A program made the translations under genes and the position numbers. Of a stretch of DNA of 64,000 bases, positions 11,103 to 23,062 are shown in pieces (within the stretch, counting starts at the first letter, position 1; each line of letters begins with the position of its first letter). The stretch covers positions 372,001-436,000 of the forward strand of contig JACTVC010000007.1 of the NCBI GenBank assembly GCA_018417955.1. Reading direction: 5' to 3'. The notes below the pieces were generated by a model. It was given only the letters and a program-made list of their open reading frames with translations, was not told where the DNA came from and made no database searches. The DNA is from Laccaria trichodermophora. Taxonomy: Eukaryota; Basidiomycota; Agaricomycetes; Agaricales; Hydnangiaceae.

Positions 11103-13515
11103 CTAACCTTCAGTCAGTGCCTCCAGAAAACTCGTCAGCTCGTTCTGCTCAACTTCTATAACGCTAGTGTCAAAAGATGTGTGTTTCACTTCCGCCCTTG
11201 AGCGATCCCTTGCATGTAGAAATGTCATTGCGAAATCGCTAATGTAGAAGACCGTAAATATTGGATATGGGTAACTTGAAACGACGCACTTTTTGCAGAC
11301 CTCCCCAAAGTCAAGTGCGGCCATGACCCCTACAACCGTATAACTTCCCTTCGCCTCGTCAAGGCACGCCACGACAAAGGGTAAACTTCTCCGCTTGGTC
11401 CCAATCCGATCGCGCAGAGCGTCTACCAACCAAAGCGCCAGTCGGGCTAGAACGCTGGGATGCGAAAAGAGAGCAAGATCAGGGCCTTGTGTGAGGACAA
11501 CCACTCTATGGTTTCGCATCGTTCGGATGTCCTGCTTATCTATGATGGAGGTCCCTTGCCTTATGATGGCACGGTGCAATGACATCGAGAGGTTGAGAGC
11601 TTCACGCAGAGAAGTGATACTACAAGAATGATGAGCGAAAATCCAGCCGCGTAGAATCTCACTCTTACTCTGCGAGGGCATCATGGGCAGCCCAGAAATT
11701 CTTCACCCACCATGGTACTTGTATCCCTTTCGCTGTCGTCTCTGTCCCTTCTTCTCCTGCCTCTCTGTCAGCCTGGTTTACAAAATCTGCTTTTCTCCCG
11801 CCCTCTTGTTCATATTTACTCGCCTCCCACAGACTCCCAGCTCCAAACCATTCCCCACCGTTACGAGCGCCTTCGATTTCTACTTCCATGCGTACACCTC
11901 CTGCGATGTCCAATAGAGCACCGATTCCCTCAACAGCATCCGCAGCTGATAGAGGCTGTGAATGATAGCCATAGCACCGAATAAATGATGGGTATAAAAG
12001 TTCTAAGAGTTCATATTCCGGTGCAAAATCATTGAGTTTTTTGATAAGATCCTTTTTCAGATCCAGGTCCATGTGCGAATATGGCTGCTGAGTCTGAGGT
12101 ATCGAGAATCTGTTCAAGAAGCATTTGAAACCTGCGTTATTTTTCTTAAACCAGATACGACATACCCCATTTTTGCTAGCATCCCGGAAAGTTTTTTGCG
12201 GCCGCGCTCTTTCCATATTCCGAGTTTGCTTGCCACATAGCTTGAGTGGTACATTGCATCATAGAGTGTCCAATGTCTAAACAACGTGAAGCGCAATTCT
12301 TCAGTCGCTCGAATGCTGAGATCGTCAGGGTTAAGAGAGATAACCGATTGTGGGTTGTCAGCATCGACTGTCGGTGCGGGATTGAGACGGGATACTTCGT
12401 CGTGAAAGATTGAGTGATACTTCTCATAAGAATCGCGGGAAATTCTGGAGGTTATGTACTGGAACGTAAGGCCTAAAATGGCGAGCCTTGACGAGGAATA
12501 CTTTAACAAAAAGCAACGGAAAATGGGCAGGAAACAAGTCACCAAAGAAAATCGTTATCCACGCGTTCAAGAATGGTCGCTAAGATGTAGATTGTGCTTG
12601 CTGCGCTCTGGCCGTGCCACGAACCGGATGAGTAATATTTTCCGAGGCGGCGCAAGCAACGTTCACGCTCTTCATGTGAGACTTGATATGCCTGGCGGTG
12701 ATGCATAAGGCATGGTTTAATGCCCAATGTGTGCCATATGACGTACGTCGCCGTTGCGCCTTTGTCTTTTCCGTGAAGCGCGATTCTCATCCGTCGCTTT
12801 TCGTTTCCCGTGAGTCGCACCTTGATCAAGGTCAAAACTACCTTCATCATCGTTGCTCTCCTCTTCTTCATCCTCCTCCGATTCCTCTTCTTCTTCAGAG
12901 TCTGGTTCAGGTTCATACTGAAAACAAAGAATTGGTATTGGCATTAATTGGAATCTTGACAAAACGCACGCGCAGGACCTCCCATGCTTCCCTTTCTTCA
13001 ACAAGTGTCTCCGCATCCATGTCGTCCCACACCACTATTCTCTCTCCATTCTCGCCCCGCATGAAGTAGTTGTCTAAACTTCGTGGACGCGACGAGTCGA
13101 TGACGTGAACGGTAACTTTGGGACTGAAATCCCCAAACCATACGGGGTCAGGCAGATCGCTAATACTGCCCATATTAATGAGGATCAGGGCGTGAAGCTG
13201 TTGCGTTGGTAAATTTATGGGGGAAAAAAGAAAGGGACAGAATCATACCTCTGCGCATTCCAGTAGATCATTCTTCAGAGTCTTAAATTCAGCTTCGCAG
13301 GAGATGGGTATAATGCGATGTATCACGTCGTCTTGTTTGAACAGAGTCGCGAGAATGCGCGACGCACAGAGCGCGTCAACGTCGGGGGCAACGAGCATAA
13401 TGACCGAAGACGCTGAGGTCAACGGTGACCGCCTATGTGCGGTAAGAATGTTGTTATACGCTTCTGCATAGGAAGGACGCGTTCCGGCGAGTTGTGGAGG
13501 AGGGAGGCAAACCAT
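11103..13515 (-). CDS. CDC45: DNA replication initiation factor Cdc45
   Basis: Subunit of the CMG replicative helicase (Cdc45-Mcm2-7-GINS). The start at 13515 gives MVCLPPPQLAG, then YNNILTAHRRSPLTSASSV and the degenerate DHH-type phosphoesterase motif MLVAPDVDALCA. Next come HALILINMGSISDLP, a long acidic linker (YEPEPDSEEEEESEEDEEEE) followed by a basic patch, then the LWLAILGLTFQYI, RHWTLYDAMYHSSYVASKL and MGFSIPQTQQPYSHMDLDLK blocks. The C-terminus ends with FLEALTEG. All intron junctions I checked keep frame; the MGFSIPQ junction uses the acceptor ending at gaacag. The order and spacing of blocks match fungal Cdc45. It is divergent from the CHORD gene with only 43 bp between start codons. 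Confidence 0.94.
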
Positions 13516-13558
13516 AACAAAATTAAATATTTTTTACTTTGCCTTCAACCCACTCAAC
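13516..13558. promoter_or_regulatory. 43-bp gap between divergent CDC45 and CHORD start codons
   Basis: The gap is AT-rich (aaattaaatattttttac). It is too short to hold two full promoters, so transcription of each gene must start inside the gap or within the other gene. Coordinated expression is a possibility, not a demonstration. Confidence 0.5.
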
Positions 13559-14895
13559 ATGTCCCGTTGTACCCGAAAGGGCTGTGGCAAGGACTTCACG
13601 TCGACCAGCACAGACAAATGTATTTTTCACCCTGGTGAACCAGTAAGTTGACCGATCTACACCCGCATTTATCGTTAATCATCTACCAGGTATTCCATGA
13701 AGGCCTCAAATCTTGGTCTTGCTGCCAAGATGTGAACAAGCCTGTTTTAGATTTCGACGAGTTTATGAATCTACCAGTATCGCCACTTCCATTTTTCCAT
13801 TCTTCATTCATTGATTTCTCTCTAGGGATGTACCGAAACAGATCTTCACACTTCTGCGACACCACAGGCAGAATCTACACCCCAACCCCCCTCTACAGCC
13901 AACTTGACGACTATTGCAAAAACAGTCGACGGGAAGGAAACATACGGAACTACATTGCAACGGAGCACCACTCCAGCTTCCGCCCCGGTCGCGGTGCCCA
14001 TTGTCGAAGAGGAGGATGATTTAACTATCCAGGTTTCTGTTGGAACGCCCTGCAGGCGTAAAGGTTGCGAAACAAAGTTTGTTAGCGATGAGATCAATCG
14101 AATTGGAGATGAGGAGGGAGCCGTCTGCATTTACCACCCCGCTCCGGTATGATTCCTCGTGTAATCTCCTGCACATCGTCTCACATCGGTGTAGCCAATT
14201 TTTCGGGAAGGCAGCAAGGTAACATTTGCCTGCATGACCGCACAAAAAACTCTCATTTACCGAGTTATCAACCAAAGGGATACCTTTGTTGCAAGAGACG
14301 CGTCCTGGAGTTTGACGAATTTCTCAAAATCAAGGGGTGTAAAAAGGGCCGTCACCTCTTCTCACCTCCTCCTGAACTCAAGGTAACATTCAAGAAAGAC
14401 ATTGAATGATTTCACTCTTAGCGTTATGAACAGACAGAAGAACTGGTAACTTGTCGGGTTGACCATTATCAAACCATAGAACAGGTTCACGTCTCAATCT
14501 TCGCGAAGCAAGTCGATAAAGATCGCAGCACCGTCCAATTTTTCGAATCAGAAGTTACGCTTGACTTGTTCCTCCCCGGATCGAAGAGGTTCAAACACAC
14601 CCTGAATCTCTTCGGGCCTATCGATCCGACGAGATCACACTTCAGTGTTTTCGGGACCAAGGTGAAGTTTCATCTCACAAAATCGTCTCTCCTTAATGTG
14701 ACATGTGCCTTGTAGGTTGAATTGCACCTTCAAAAAAGTGATACCCGAAGTTGGACCATTCTAGAGAAAACGAATCGTGACCTAGGTAACATCAGTCTTA
14801 CCTTCGGTGTGGGTGGTAGGACCGGAACAGTGGGTGCAAAAGACATTGTCCTTGATCCGTCGAATGGCGCGAGAGATCTGAATTCCTCTACGTGA
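13559..14895 (+). CDS. CHORD- and CS-domain protein (RAR1/CHORDC1/melusin-like Hsp90 co-chaperone)
   Basis: CHORD proteins bind Hsp90 and work with SGT1-type partners. The first zinc-binding CHORD spans residues about 4-65: CTRKGCGKDF, CIFHPGEP, then VFHEGLKSWSCC and LDFDEFMNLPGC. The second CHORD repeats the pattern: CRRKGCETKF, CIYHPAP, FREGSKGYLCCKRR, EFDEFLKIKGCKKGRH. A CS domain follows (VSIFAKQVDKDRSTVQF ... VELHLQKSDTRSWTILEK). The first ATG after the CDC45 start region opens directly on the first cysteine cluster (MSRCTRKGC), as in other fungal members. Six short introns are all in frame. Domain order CHORD-CHORD-CS is complete. Confidence 0.92.
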
Positions 14896-14926
14896 CCAGA
14901 GTATATTAGAAATCTATTCCTGAGAG

Positions 14927-17900
14927 CTACAATACACCGGGCTTCTCTATTTTGTCGAACATCTGAATTAGATCGCCTTCCCGAATGTCGGTAAAACCGC
15001 AGAAGCACAGACCGCATTCGATGCCTTTGCGCACTTCCACGACATCCTTCTTGAGTTGACGTAAAGTGTCCAGGGATCCTGGAATTAGGTTGTCATTACA
15101 CAAGCCAAACAACTGCCTCAAATTTTGTCCTTACCTTCATGGATCATTTTACCACCTCGAACAACGCGAGCGAATTTGCTTTTTTCCACAAGACCATTGG
15201 TAACACGACATCCAGCTATTTTCTTTATTTGCTTGGCCTTAAGTTGAATGTCGAAGAGCTGAAGAACTGTAGCTTCCCCCGTCACCTTTGTTTCAACAGT
15301 AGCGGGCAATAAGGCGGTGACGCGAGCCCGGATGTCCTCCACTAGCCGGTATATAATGTTTGAGGAGCAAATTGGGACGCCATTCTGAGCTGCAAGCGTT
15401 TCTATGCTGCGGGGAGTTGAGACGGAGAAGCCAACGATGGTTGCTACAACAAAACTCTTTAGCTATCTCATTAGGCAAGGCTGGCATTATCAGCTCACCC
15501 TCTGACGCTTTCGCAATCATCACATCGGACTCAGATATATCGCCAACGCCTGATGACAGAATCTTTGTGGCCACAACCTTGTTGCCTATACATTGTAGGG
15601 CGCCTTCAACTGCCTCTGCACTGCCGCTGACGTCGGCCTTGATGATGATTCTCAACTGCTTGGGGCCAGTAACGGTCTCTTGGACCAATAGTGGCTTCCG
15701 ATTCGCGTCAACCTCTTCTTTTCGACGCTCTTTATCTTGCCGTCTCGTTTCATTGATGGCGTCAACATCATTGAGAACAGCATCCATCTCTGCCTTGCGA
15801 ATGCGATTTGCCAAAGCTTTTTTCACGTCTGCCTCGCTAGCCTCTATTACTTCATCGCCTGCTTTTGGAAGGGTCTTCCAACCAGAAACACTGACTGCCA
15901 TTCCGGGAGTGGCCACCTTGACAGTTGCGCCAGCCGAGTCGGACATCAGTCGAACCTTGCCCTGGCTCAAACCTCCAATGATGTGAGCACCTATTTTCAA
16001 GGAACCACGAAGAACCAAAACTGTCGCAACCGGGCTTGTATGGAGCCAAAATAAGTCTCAGTATGGTTGAGGAAGATAAAACACACCCAAGCCCTTTCTG
16101 AACCTTAGATTCTAAAACATGGCCAAACGAATATCCATCAGTCTCTGCAGACAAATCTTGCATTTCCGCGACTGCGGATAGGGTTTCAACAAGATCGGGA
16201 AGCCCTTCACCAGTCAAACCTGACACCCGCACAGATGGAATATCGCCACCATAAGCTTCCAGTTGAATACCTTCTGCTAAGAGCGCTCGTTGCACGGATT
16301 CCTTGAAAAGGTATTAAAAAACAATTTTTAGGAGATAAAACATGACATACGACATCTGCGTCAGGTTTATCGACTTTATTGATCGCAACTACCAGACCGA
16401 TTTTGCCCTGGTCTTGTTTTATGAGCCCGATAACTTCTTTTGTTTGAGGCATGATACCGTCATCTGCTGCAACGACAAGAACAACAATGTCCGTCACTCC
16501 GGCGCCTCGTGCGCGCATGGCCGAAAAAGCAGCATGGCCTGGAGTGTCAAGAAAGGTGATGGATTGTGGCCCATCTGTATTACCTCCGTTTACGGATGGA
16601 ACTGGCACAGAAAAAGCCCCGATGTGTTGAGTGATACCGCCAGCCTCGCCCTTGGCCACGGATGCGGAACGCAGTGTGTCAAGCAGCGTAGTTTTACCAT
16701 GATCGACGTGGCCCATGATAGTCACGATGGGAGGCCGTGGAGATAATCTTTTTGAATCTGGGGTCGCTGGCCTTGGATAAACTCAGCGTTGACGACAGAA
16801 TGACACATCAAAGACTAACGGTGGGTGAAGGTCAAACGCTGCTTCATCATCTACAATCGCATTACACCCAAATTCTTCAACCAAAAGTGCGGCATAATCA
16901 GACGTAAGTACTGGAAGGATATTAGCAAAGTTACGAACGAAAAGCCGAACAGAGCAAAGACATACCATGATCGTAAGGGGCTTCGTTAGCCAACCCTAAA
17001 CGACGTATTTTGCGCTGCAGCCTTGCTAAGGAATCGTAAGAAGCTGCCTCGAGGCAACATTGTAACAACATGACACTGCTTACGGAGTTTCATTTTGAGA
17101 AGCCTCGCGAGAGTGCCAACAGATACAGTGGAAGAGATGTAGATGTCACGGGGACCTTGTTCCTCTTCAAATGTTGATTTCGTTTTCTGGACATATGAGC
17201 TTTTCCGGGGTAGCGTATCACGCGAACGAGAAGGGGTAAAGTTATTTGATTCCAGATTCGAAACCAATGAGCCACGCTCTTTGAAAGCATTCCGACCGAG
17301 CCGCGCATAACGAGATTCGTCTTTGGAAGGTCGTGATTCCTCTGGTGTATGCTTGGTAAAGCCGAGACTCCGTGAGTCTCGTTTCAAACCGGGACCTGAC
17401 TGGTCTGTGGGCCGAGAAAATCGTTCTTGGCTGAGACGAGGATCTCTCGAGTTGAAAGTCTTCGTTCCCTGAGTGTTGGGACGTCTGCGTGAGTCATTAC
17501 CCTGGAGGCGTCCAGATTGTAGCGATGCTTGTTCTAAAGAAGCGCGGTGTGGAGGTGACTGGCGTTCCAACCCGATTAATTGAACGCTTCCTTGACCAAA
17601 CGAATGGGAAGAAGATGGATGTTGGGTAGAAGATACAACGGATTGCGGAGGCGATGGTGGAGATGTGCGAGCCCACTTGCTGAGTGAGTTTGGACTAGGT
17701 GAAACTCGCAATCGTTGAGGACCTGAGAATGCTTGAGAAGAAGGGGTAGAAATGGGGGGAGCCCAATTACGGGTGGGTGCTGAGCGAGGTTGTGTTTCAC
17801 TCGGGGACTGGAAACGACTAGAAAGAGGACGGAACAGGGAAGGAGGGCGGCTTCCTGACTGGCTCTGCTCGCGCCAGTTTGATGACGACTGAGGGCCTGA

Positions 17901-18063
17901 CGGTTCCGGCCCAGGATTTGATTCTCTGGGCTATTTCCTCATTGAGTCTCTGGTACATGGTCTGCATTGAACAACTACGTACCTTTAGCTTCGCTGCAGT
18001 CGAGCCTGAACGAGTCGTTGAATGTGAACGAACGGTAGGCAGGATCTTGCCATGGCGGTGCAT
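14927..18063 (-). CDS. IFM1: Mitochondrial translation initiation factor IF-2
   Basis: GTPase that places initiator tRNA on the mitochondrial ribosome. G-domain motifs: GHVDHGKT (G1), DTPGHAAF (G3), NKVDKPDAD (G4). Downstream are domain II ([17 protein letters not shown]), domain III ([19 protein letters not shown]) and domain IV ([17 protein letters not shown]). Before the G domain is a long Ser/Arg/Pro-rich, probably disordered region and the IF2N-like block [15 protein letters not shown] place the start at 18063 ([20 protein letters not shown]): it is basic with no acids, fits a mitochondrial presequence, and splices in phase (exon ends AAG, next begins CCC AGA). An upstream ATG at 18308 would need an out-of-phase intron. 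The protein is intact. Confidence 0.92.
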
Positions 18064-18297
18064 CAAAGGATCGTCCTATCAAGTTGAGGAAAGAGGAGGA
18101 CACACGAAGAAACGGGGTTTGTCGGAATTGACCAGGACTAGTGCTTACCCGCGCTGAGCGACAGTTAATGGTAAGAAATTTCTGTTGTCACGTGCAGAAT
18201 AGAAAGTCTCTGCCGCCACCACTCTCCTCCCTTCGAAAGGTGAGAGGCTCTTTACTCATGTCCTCACTTCCTCAAACCCTCCTTCAGACAACTGGAG

Positions 18298-19098
18298 ATG
18301 TTAAACATTTTTGTTGGGTTCGAGCAAGCTAATAAATACTCCATCTGTGAGCATAGTCTCGCAACTATATAAGCCCAGATTTCGAATCAATATTTCGGTC
18401 AGGCAATGAAGCGGGTGAGCCCCTCGGGTTTATAGTTGAAGAACCTGCAGGCATTTTGGGCGTCGTGACGCGTCAAGCTTTCGCTACGCATCGACCCTTC
18501 CGTGCTGTCATTATGGATCTCCAGGGATTTTCGACTTTACAATGATCAAGGAGAGGAGGTTGCCTTTATCAGTCGTTCGTTCAGAGGGTTTGGTCGCGAA
18601 GTAATACTGTACTCATTCATCGCCGTTTTCTTCTGATATGTTTGTTTCCAGATTTTTACGGACACCGGTCTTGCTGCTTCTCATCCTTGATTCATTTCTG
18701 GTCCTGATGTTGTTAAGAATCGCAGGAAAATATTCCGTAACATTCGGGCCCTCACAATCCGACATCAATACACGAACTTCGAACCGTGCCTCGTCGGGGA
18801 GCCTGAGTATTGACGAACGCGCTGTATGCCCATCCGTTCCACGTTCATGCGATAGACTCACTCTTCCTTCGTTCTCTATCCAGCTTTATCTCGCCTTAGC
18901 AGGTATGAACAACATTTGCAATCCCATCACTTACAAGTTTCGACCTTGACTATAGTCAATATTGACTTTGATTATTTTTCTCGTCATTCAAATTCGGGGA
19001 GGTGAGCCTACGCATTATCCCTCGTTGTAAGAAATTATCTACTGAGGGAGTGTATCACCGGCAGCGGTGTTTTCTTTCCCTTCTCGGATGGGGACTAG
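18298..19098 (+). pseudogene. Phospholipid scramblase (AIM25-like), truncated and internally deleted
   Basis: Recognisable fragments in order: MLNIFVGFEQANKYSIC (from 18298), GEPLGFIVEEPAGILG, RQAFATHRPFRAVIMDLQ, then RDFRLYNDQGEEVAFISRSF, FRGFGREIFTDTGKYSVTFG, and the family's C-terminal VNIDFDYFSRHS. Intron positions (18346-18402, about 18601-18651 and others) still splice cleanly. At about 18520-18530 the N-terminal reading frame (GAT CTC CAG GGA) runs into a stop, and the C-terminal half resumes in a different frame. The middle of the scramblase barrel, normally about 100 residues between the RPFRA and DFxL blocks, is missing. The N-terminal presequence is also missing. This is best read as a decayed gene. 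A new short protein from either half cannot be excluded. Confidence 0.75.
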
Positions 19099-19881
19099 TT
19101 GATACGCACATCAGGAAATGACATCTAGTACATAGACGTAACAAGTCATTACCGTAAGGAGACTGCTATTTCCGCGGAACGCAATCATTAGATCGCTGAT
19201 CACTAGTAGCACTACCTTCAACAGCTTGACCAGATCTTGCTTCATTTTCAATCCAGCGACAGTGACATTCAGATGCAGACAGGTCCCTGTCACTGTTGGG
19301 TTTGAAATCCCCCATGAGTTCAAGCAACATTCCCATCCTACATTTTTTAAAGTCAGCGGCGAAATTACTCTGGGCCCTGCAACTTCCTCCGAATTCTCAC
19401 AGATTGTGAAGAGACGATGCATGGCCTAAGTGTCAACATGCGACGATCAACCCCTTTTTGCGCATTGTCTGAGCAAGATTTAATATACGCACTCCTGATC
19501 AAACACTTTGCTTCAGGACGTGCATAAATCAACTCTCAAGGCACCTTTTTTTTATTGATTGAAGTGTTATCGAAGGCGCTGACGCTACAATGTACTTGCA
19601 GCAAATGCAACCATTGATAAGTGCTGTAAGAGTTCAAACTTCGGGTCGCAAACAAGTCGATTAGCGAGGCCTAGGTGCGCAGCAGCTCTGCCCACTATGA
19701 AAGAGCCGACGCCGCAGAATGCGGTTGCAACGTCGACATTATGCATGTAAGACGAAGTAACGATAATGTAGACTTGCCATCACACATCTTCTAAGAGAAT
19801 TAGTCACCAGTTAAAACTGGGATCTTGAATACTGAAAGTCACTACCTTCTGTTCAACCGGCACTCCCTTTTGTTCCACCAG
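19099..19881. other. Intergenic, no gene seen
   Basis: A spacer of about 780 bp between the broken scramblase and the carrier gene. Short open frames exist on both strands but none shows family motifs, consistent intron signals or a compositional shift. It may contain the carrier's 3' UTR and leftover scramblase flank. Confidence 0.5.
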
Positions 19882-21264
19882 TCATGATAATCCAGGTCCA
19901 TACGTCTCCCAAACCAGGAATCCAATGCCCCAAGGTCCAGCTCTTCCAAGAGTGCGCAAGATCTTGTAAAATCGAGGTTTGGATGTAGATGGATGGATAT
20001 CTTCATGCGAAGGTTTATCAACAAATACCCGGATGCCATCTTGCTTCACGCTTTGTCCCAAATGTTTTGCCAGATCCAGCCAGCCACGCTGAGGGTCTTC
20101 GATTTTTGCAAGATGGACAATATGTCGTGCCCTGTCCCATGGCCGGCAGACGCATTCGTAGATTAGCCCAGCAAAGACCTACACAACTTTGTCAGAGAGT
20201 GGTATCACGGCAAGAATAGATTCTTACTCCTCCTGTCACGAGTATAACACCGTTCAATATCCTCTTTGATCGTTTCCTTGTTTGCTCGCTCTTCGGTAGC
20301 AATGTGTCTATGAATGTGGAAGCTCTGGCCATGGCGCTTGCTTGTCGAGTGATCTCAAAAATTGAGAAGAACGCCGCAAAACCTTCCCATGCGAGGATTG
20401 GCGAGAATCAATAATTTGCCACGCATATAAAGCTTACCACATATATCTTTGCAGCACCCCCATCGCCATCCATCCCACCCACGACCAGCCATCTCACCCA
20501 CGTCTCTCATCCAAGACCTGATTTGCCGAATTTCCTCGCGTTGGTGATTTTGAGGAATAATCTGATTCCTGAAAACCTCTTTCCATGCATGCGACCACGA
20601 ATGTCCGCCAGAGCCGCCCTCAAGAAAGAGTCGTACATTCTCAGCAGGGGCAGCAACGAGGGCTTGACATCCCCCTGCAACTCCTCCGGATATAGCCGCT
20701 GCCAGAGCGGTATGATGCCCACATGAGGGTTCCAGATGGGAGTATACGTGGCCATAGCTCGTCCACAGGACTGTGCCAATTAGAGCGTTCACAGCTACTG
20801 GAGGCAAGAAATGCTTAAGCACAACGCTCGGCTAAAAAATCTTTCTTCTCATGTCAACTCAATCATGGAAGAAAATGCATGACCCACCCCTTGCAATTTC
20901 ATCAGTGAGTAAAGATAGCTTGGAGTCAAAGACGCTCCATGACCTTGTGCGAGGTTTCTCAGCGTGTGCCAGCCAGAAACTGTGTCAACAAGTTCAATGC
21001 TTATAGAAGTAGGGCTTTCTAAAAACGGTACCTTTGGCTGGTCTAAATAGTCTCACTGGCCGTGAAAAGTACAAAGCTAAGCTTCTCGACAAGGTGCGTG
21101 CCGCAGCCGCGTGAAATCCATTGGGGTCGTGTTGAAGGGCTGATCATGATAAGCAAATGATGAGATATTGTTTTCGTTCCACTGTCAGAATAGACCATGG
21201 ACAACGCACCAATTTCTTTGGGAGGATCCTGGCATACATGTGGATCAGCCTCGATGACTGGCAT
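19882..21264 (-). CDS. Mitochondrial-carrier-like membrane protein (fungal-specific type)
   Basis: Resembles the mitochondrial carrier superfamily (SLC25-like) subgroup common in basidiomycetes; its substrate is unknown to me. The start at 21264 gives MPVIEADPHVCQDPPKEI. Spliced exons follow with AAARTLSRSLALYFSRPVRL, VSGWHTLRNLAQGHGASLTP, HFLPPVAVNALIGTVLW, then a glycine-rich membrane helix AAAISGGVAGGCQALVAAPAEN that resembles the second-repeat carrier signature. Next are GMARGWDGW-like (GRGWDGWRWGC), FAAFFSIFEITRQAS, VILVTGGVFAGLIYECVCRP and C-terminal GPWGIGFLVWETYGPGLS. Introns are phase-consistent. The strict PxDxxR motifs are degenerate (PAENVR, PWDRAR). It is divergent from the ALKBH7-like gene by 142 bp. 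Confidence 0.8.
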
Positions 21265-21406
21265 GAATTGCGACAACGCACTGAAGCACAGCTATGTATG
21301 CTTGTGTTTTCCTGTTTGTATCGAACGCCCTTGACCATGGCGGCCAAATTTTAGCTGAGGAGCTGCCGCCGAACTGGACAACCACTGGACTTTGACGGAC
21401 TCCCTA

Positions 21407-22221
21407 ATGACCTGTCGTCAAGCCTTCAATATGGTCCACACGTTATCTGGTGTCGGCGCTAACGTTCCTGGATTTACGCTATGGTCCAAATTTCTCACAC
21501 GATCTGAACAATGGACACTACTTGCTGCATCACTTCATAAGCTCGACTCGATGGGACCAAGAAAAGGTCGTCGCCTCCGACAAGAGCATTTCAAAACAAA
21601 GTTCAACGGTTCACCGCCTGAAATGGGTGAAGGAAGCCTCCAAAATTTATTCGCTCCTGATGGGCTTTACGAGTTCCAGGAGGTGAGCCTCAAGTGTCTG
21701 ATCTCGCACTTTACATCCAAGCCTGCAGTTTATCTTCCGTAGGGACACTTCGACGGGGTCATCCGCCACTACCGGGAAATACATTTAACATCATGGCCAG
21801 TAGATACGTTCAACGGGCTTAAAGCAATTCTTTCCCGACTTTCTTCCTTGTGTCCTAGTCGAGCTACGCAAACTCATTTGCTACACCTGGCGTCTTATGG
21901 AGATATATACCCCCACACTGACAACATCGGTGCCAGTGGCTCGTGGATTTTGGGAGTAAGCTTGGGTGATGAGAGACTTTTGAAAATGGAAAAGGAGGGA
22001 GACTCCTTTAGTGTCGAACTGCCCTCCGGGAGTGTGTATCTACAACGGTACGTTTTGAATGCCTGCTTTCGGATCAAGACTATACGTGGTTTTGAAGGGA
22101 TTCTGTGAGGTACCAGTACAAACATTCCATCGTGAGGAAAAATATTCACCAATGTGATCCCTCGATTTCTGGTCAACGCATGAGCATCATGATAAGGGTG
22201 TGTGCTCTAGATTCCTTCTGA
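21407..22221 (+). CDS. ALKBH7-like 2-oxoglutarate/Fe(II) dioxygenase
   Basis: Human ALKBH7 is a mitochondrial AlkB-family protein involved in programmed necrosis and fatty-acid metabolism. Matching blocks here: FTLWSKFLTRSEQWTLLAA, GLYEFQEGHFDGVIRHYREIH, THLLHLASYGDIYPHTDN (HxD iron ligands H and D), GSWILGVSLGDERLLKME, LPSGSVYLQRYQYKHSIV (second iron-binding His) and QRMSIMIR (2-oxoglutarate-binding Arg). Introns at about 21681-21742 and 22049-22110 splice in phase. The N-terminus is uncertain: ATG 21407 is the first in frame, but a leader exon may lie upstream. The C-terminus is also uncertain. I take the simple TGA at 22219-22221; an extra intron starting at 22198 could extend it. Confidence 0.82.
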
Positions 22222-22714
22222 ACGCGTTTATCTCAGATCGATCGAAGGACCTACCATCCGCGAATCCGGTATCTTGATTACGTTAGGAACGAACCCTTGC
22301 AGGCTTGCACAGTCTGGCAGGTCAAGATCCATCATCGATAACTTCAGACCTTGGACACAGATATGGGGCCTTTTTAAAAATTAATAGACTTACTTGATAA
22401 ATTCTTCGTTCCAGCGCGCTTTACAGATGCATGCGCGATACGCAGATTTTCTGGGGAAGAGCTTCGGTTGTGTCTAACGAAGGTACCGACTCCTAGGAAA
22501 GTACGGTCGAGGTTTCGACACTGTGATGCGTCGCCCAACATGCTCTACATGAGGCTTCCGTGGCACAATGCCTCAAGGCCTAGAGTGTTGTATACGTACT
22601 TAAAGACAATACAAATGTAGAAAGAAAAATCAACCCTAATGTTCAACGCTACTATCCAACCACAAAAAGTATGCTAAAAAAAAACTCTAAAAAAAATTGA
22701 AAAAGCGCCTTCAA
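22222..22714. other. Intergenic, no gene seen
   Basis: An AT-rich spacer of about 490 bp between two convergent 3' ends, with A-runs near 22676-22700. It probably contains the two 3' UTRs. No coding or RNA signal was found. Confidence 0.5.
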
Positions 22715-23053
22715 TCAGGACACCAGTGTGACACCAGCAGCGCTGTCATCAACGTTAAAAAGTGAAATCTTGAAAAAAAATATAGAACCATACGGAAGGG
22801 TAACAGTCTCGCCATTGTCATCTTTGATGACCAAGAGTTGTGTTCCCTGAGATAAGAGGTTTGTTCAGATTGAAAAAAAAAAAAGATTAGGGCAACAGGT
22901 AAACTTACATCCGGCAAGCGGCTAGAGGATTGCACCGTAGCGTAGATAATCGGGCCAGTAGAACACCAGTAGAAAACTCGGGTGCCGGCCTGTGTGGAGT
23001 GAGTACAGGAATAAAAAAGCGCTATCAAAATCGCTAACGGGGAATGCGTTCAT
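22715..23053 (-). CDS. 75-residue protein of unknown function
   Basis: Three exons: a 15-nt first exon (23039-23053, MNAFP), a 49-nt intron (22990-23038), then AGTRVFYWCSTGPIIYATVQ, a 62-nt intron whose polypyrimidine tract is 12 T, and GTQLLVIKDDNGETVTLP ending DDSAAGVTLVS. The splice phases agree, which a chance frame would rarely give. The alternating hydrophobic/polar pattern with Gly turns suggests a small beta-rich domain. I have a general memory of similar short basidiomycete proteins (AGTRVxYW ... DGTQxLVIKxDxGxTVTLP) but know no function. An AGT-repeat microsatellite lies just upstream of the start. Confidence 0.6.
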
Positions 23054-23062
23054 AGCCAAAGC

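Noticed and set aside
18180..18308. ATG 18308 (MFNISSCLKEGLRK) as the IF-2 start
   Set aside because: It looks like a leader peptide, but the splice to the next in-phase exon does not work; ATG 18063 needs no special pleading.
18613..18949. Overlapping open frames of 82-103 codons on both strands
   Set aside because: They are explained by the exons and introns of the decayed scramblase on the plus strand.
19560..19746. Minus-strand frame starting MHNVDVATAFCGVGSFIVG
   Set aside because: Hydrophobic and continuous for about 54 codons, but no family match, no clear continuation after the only possible donor, and no support from neighbours.
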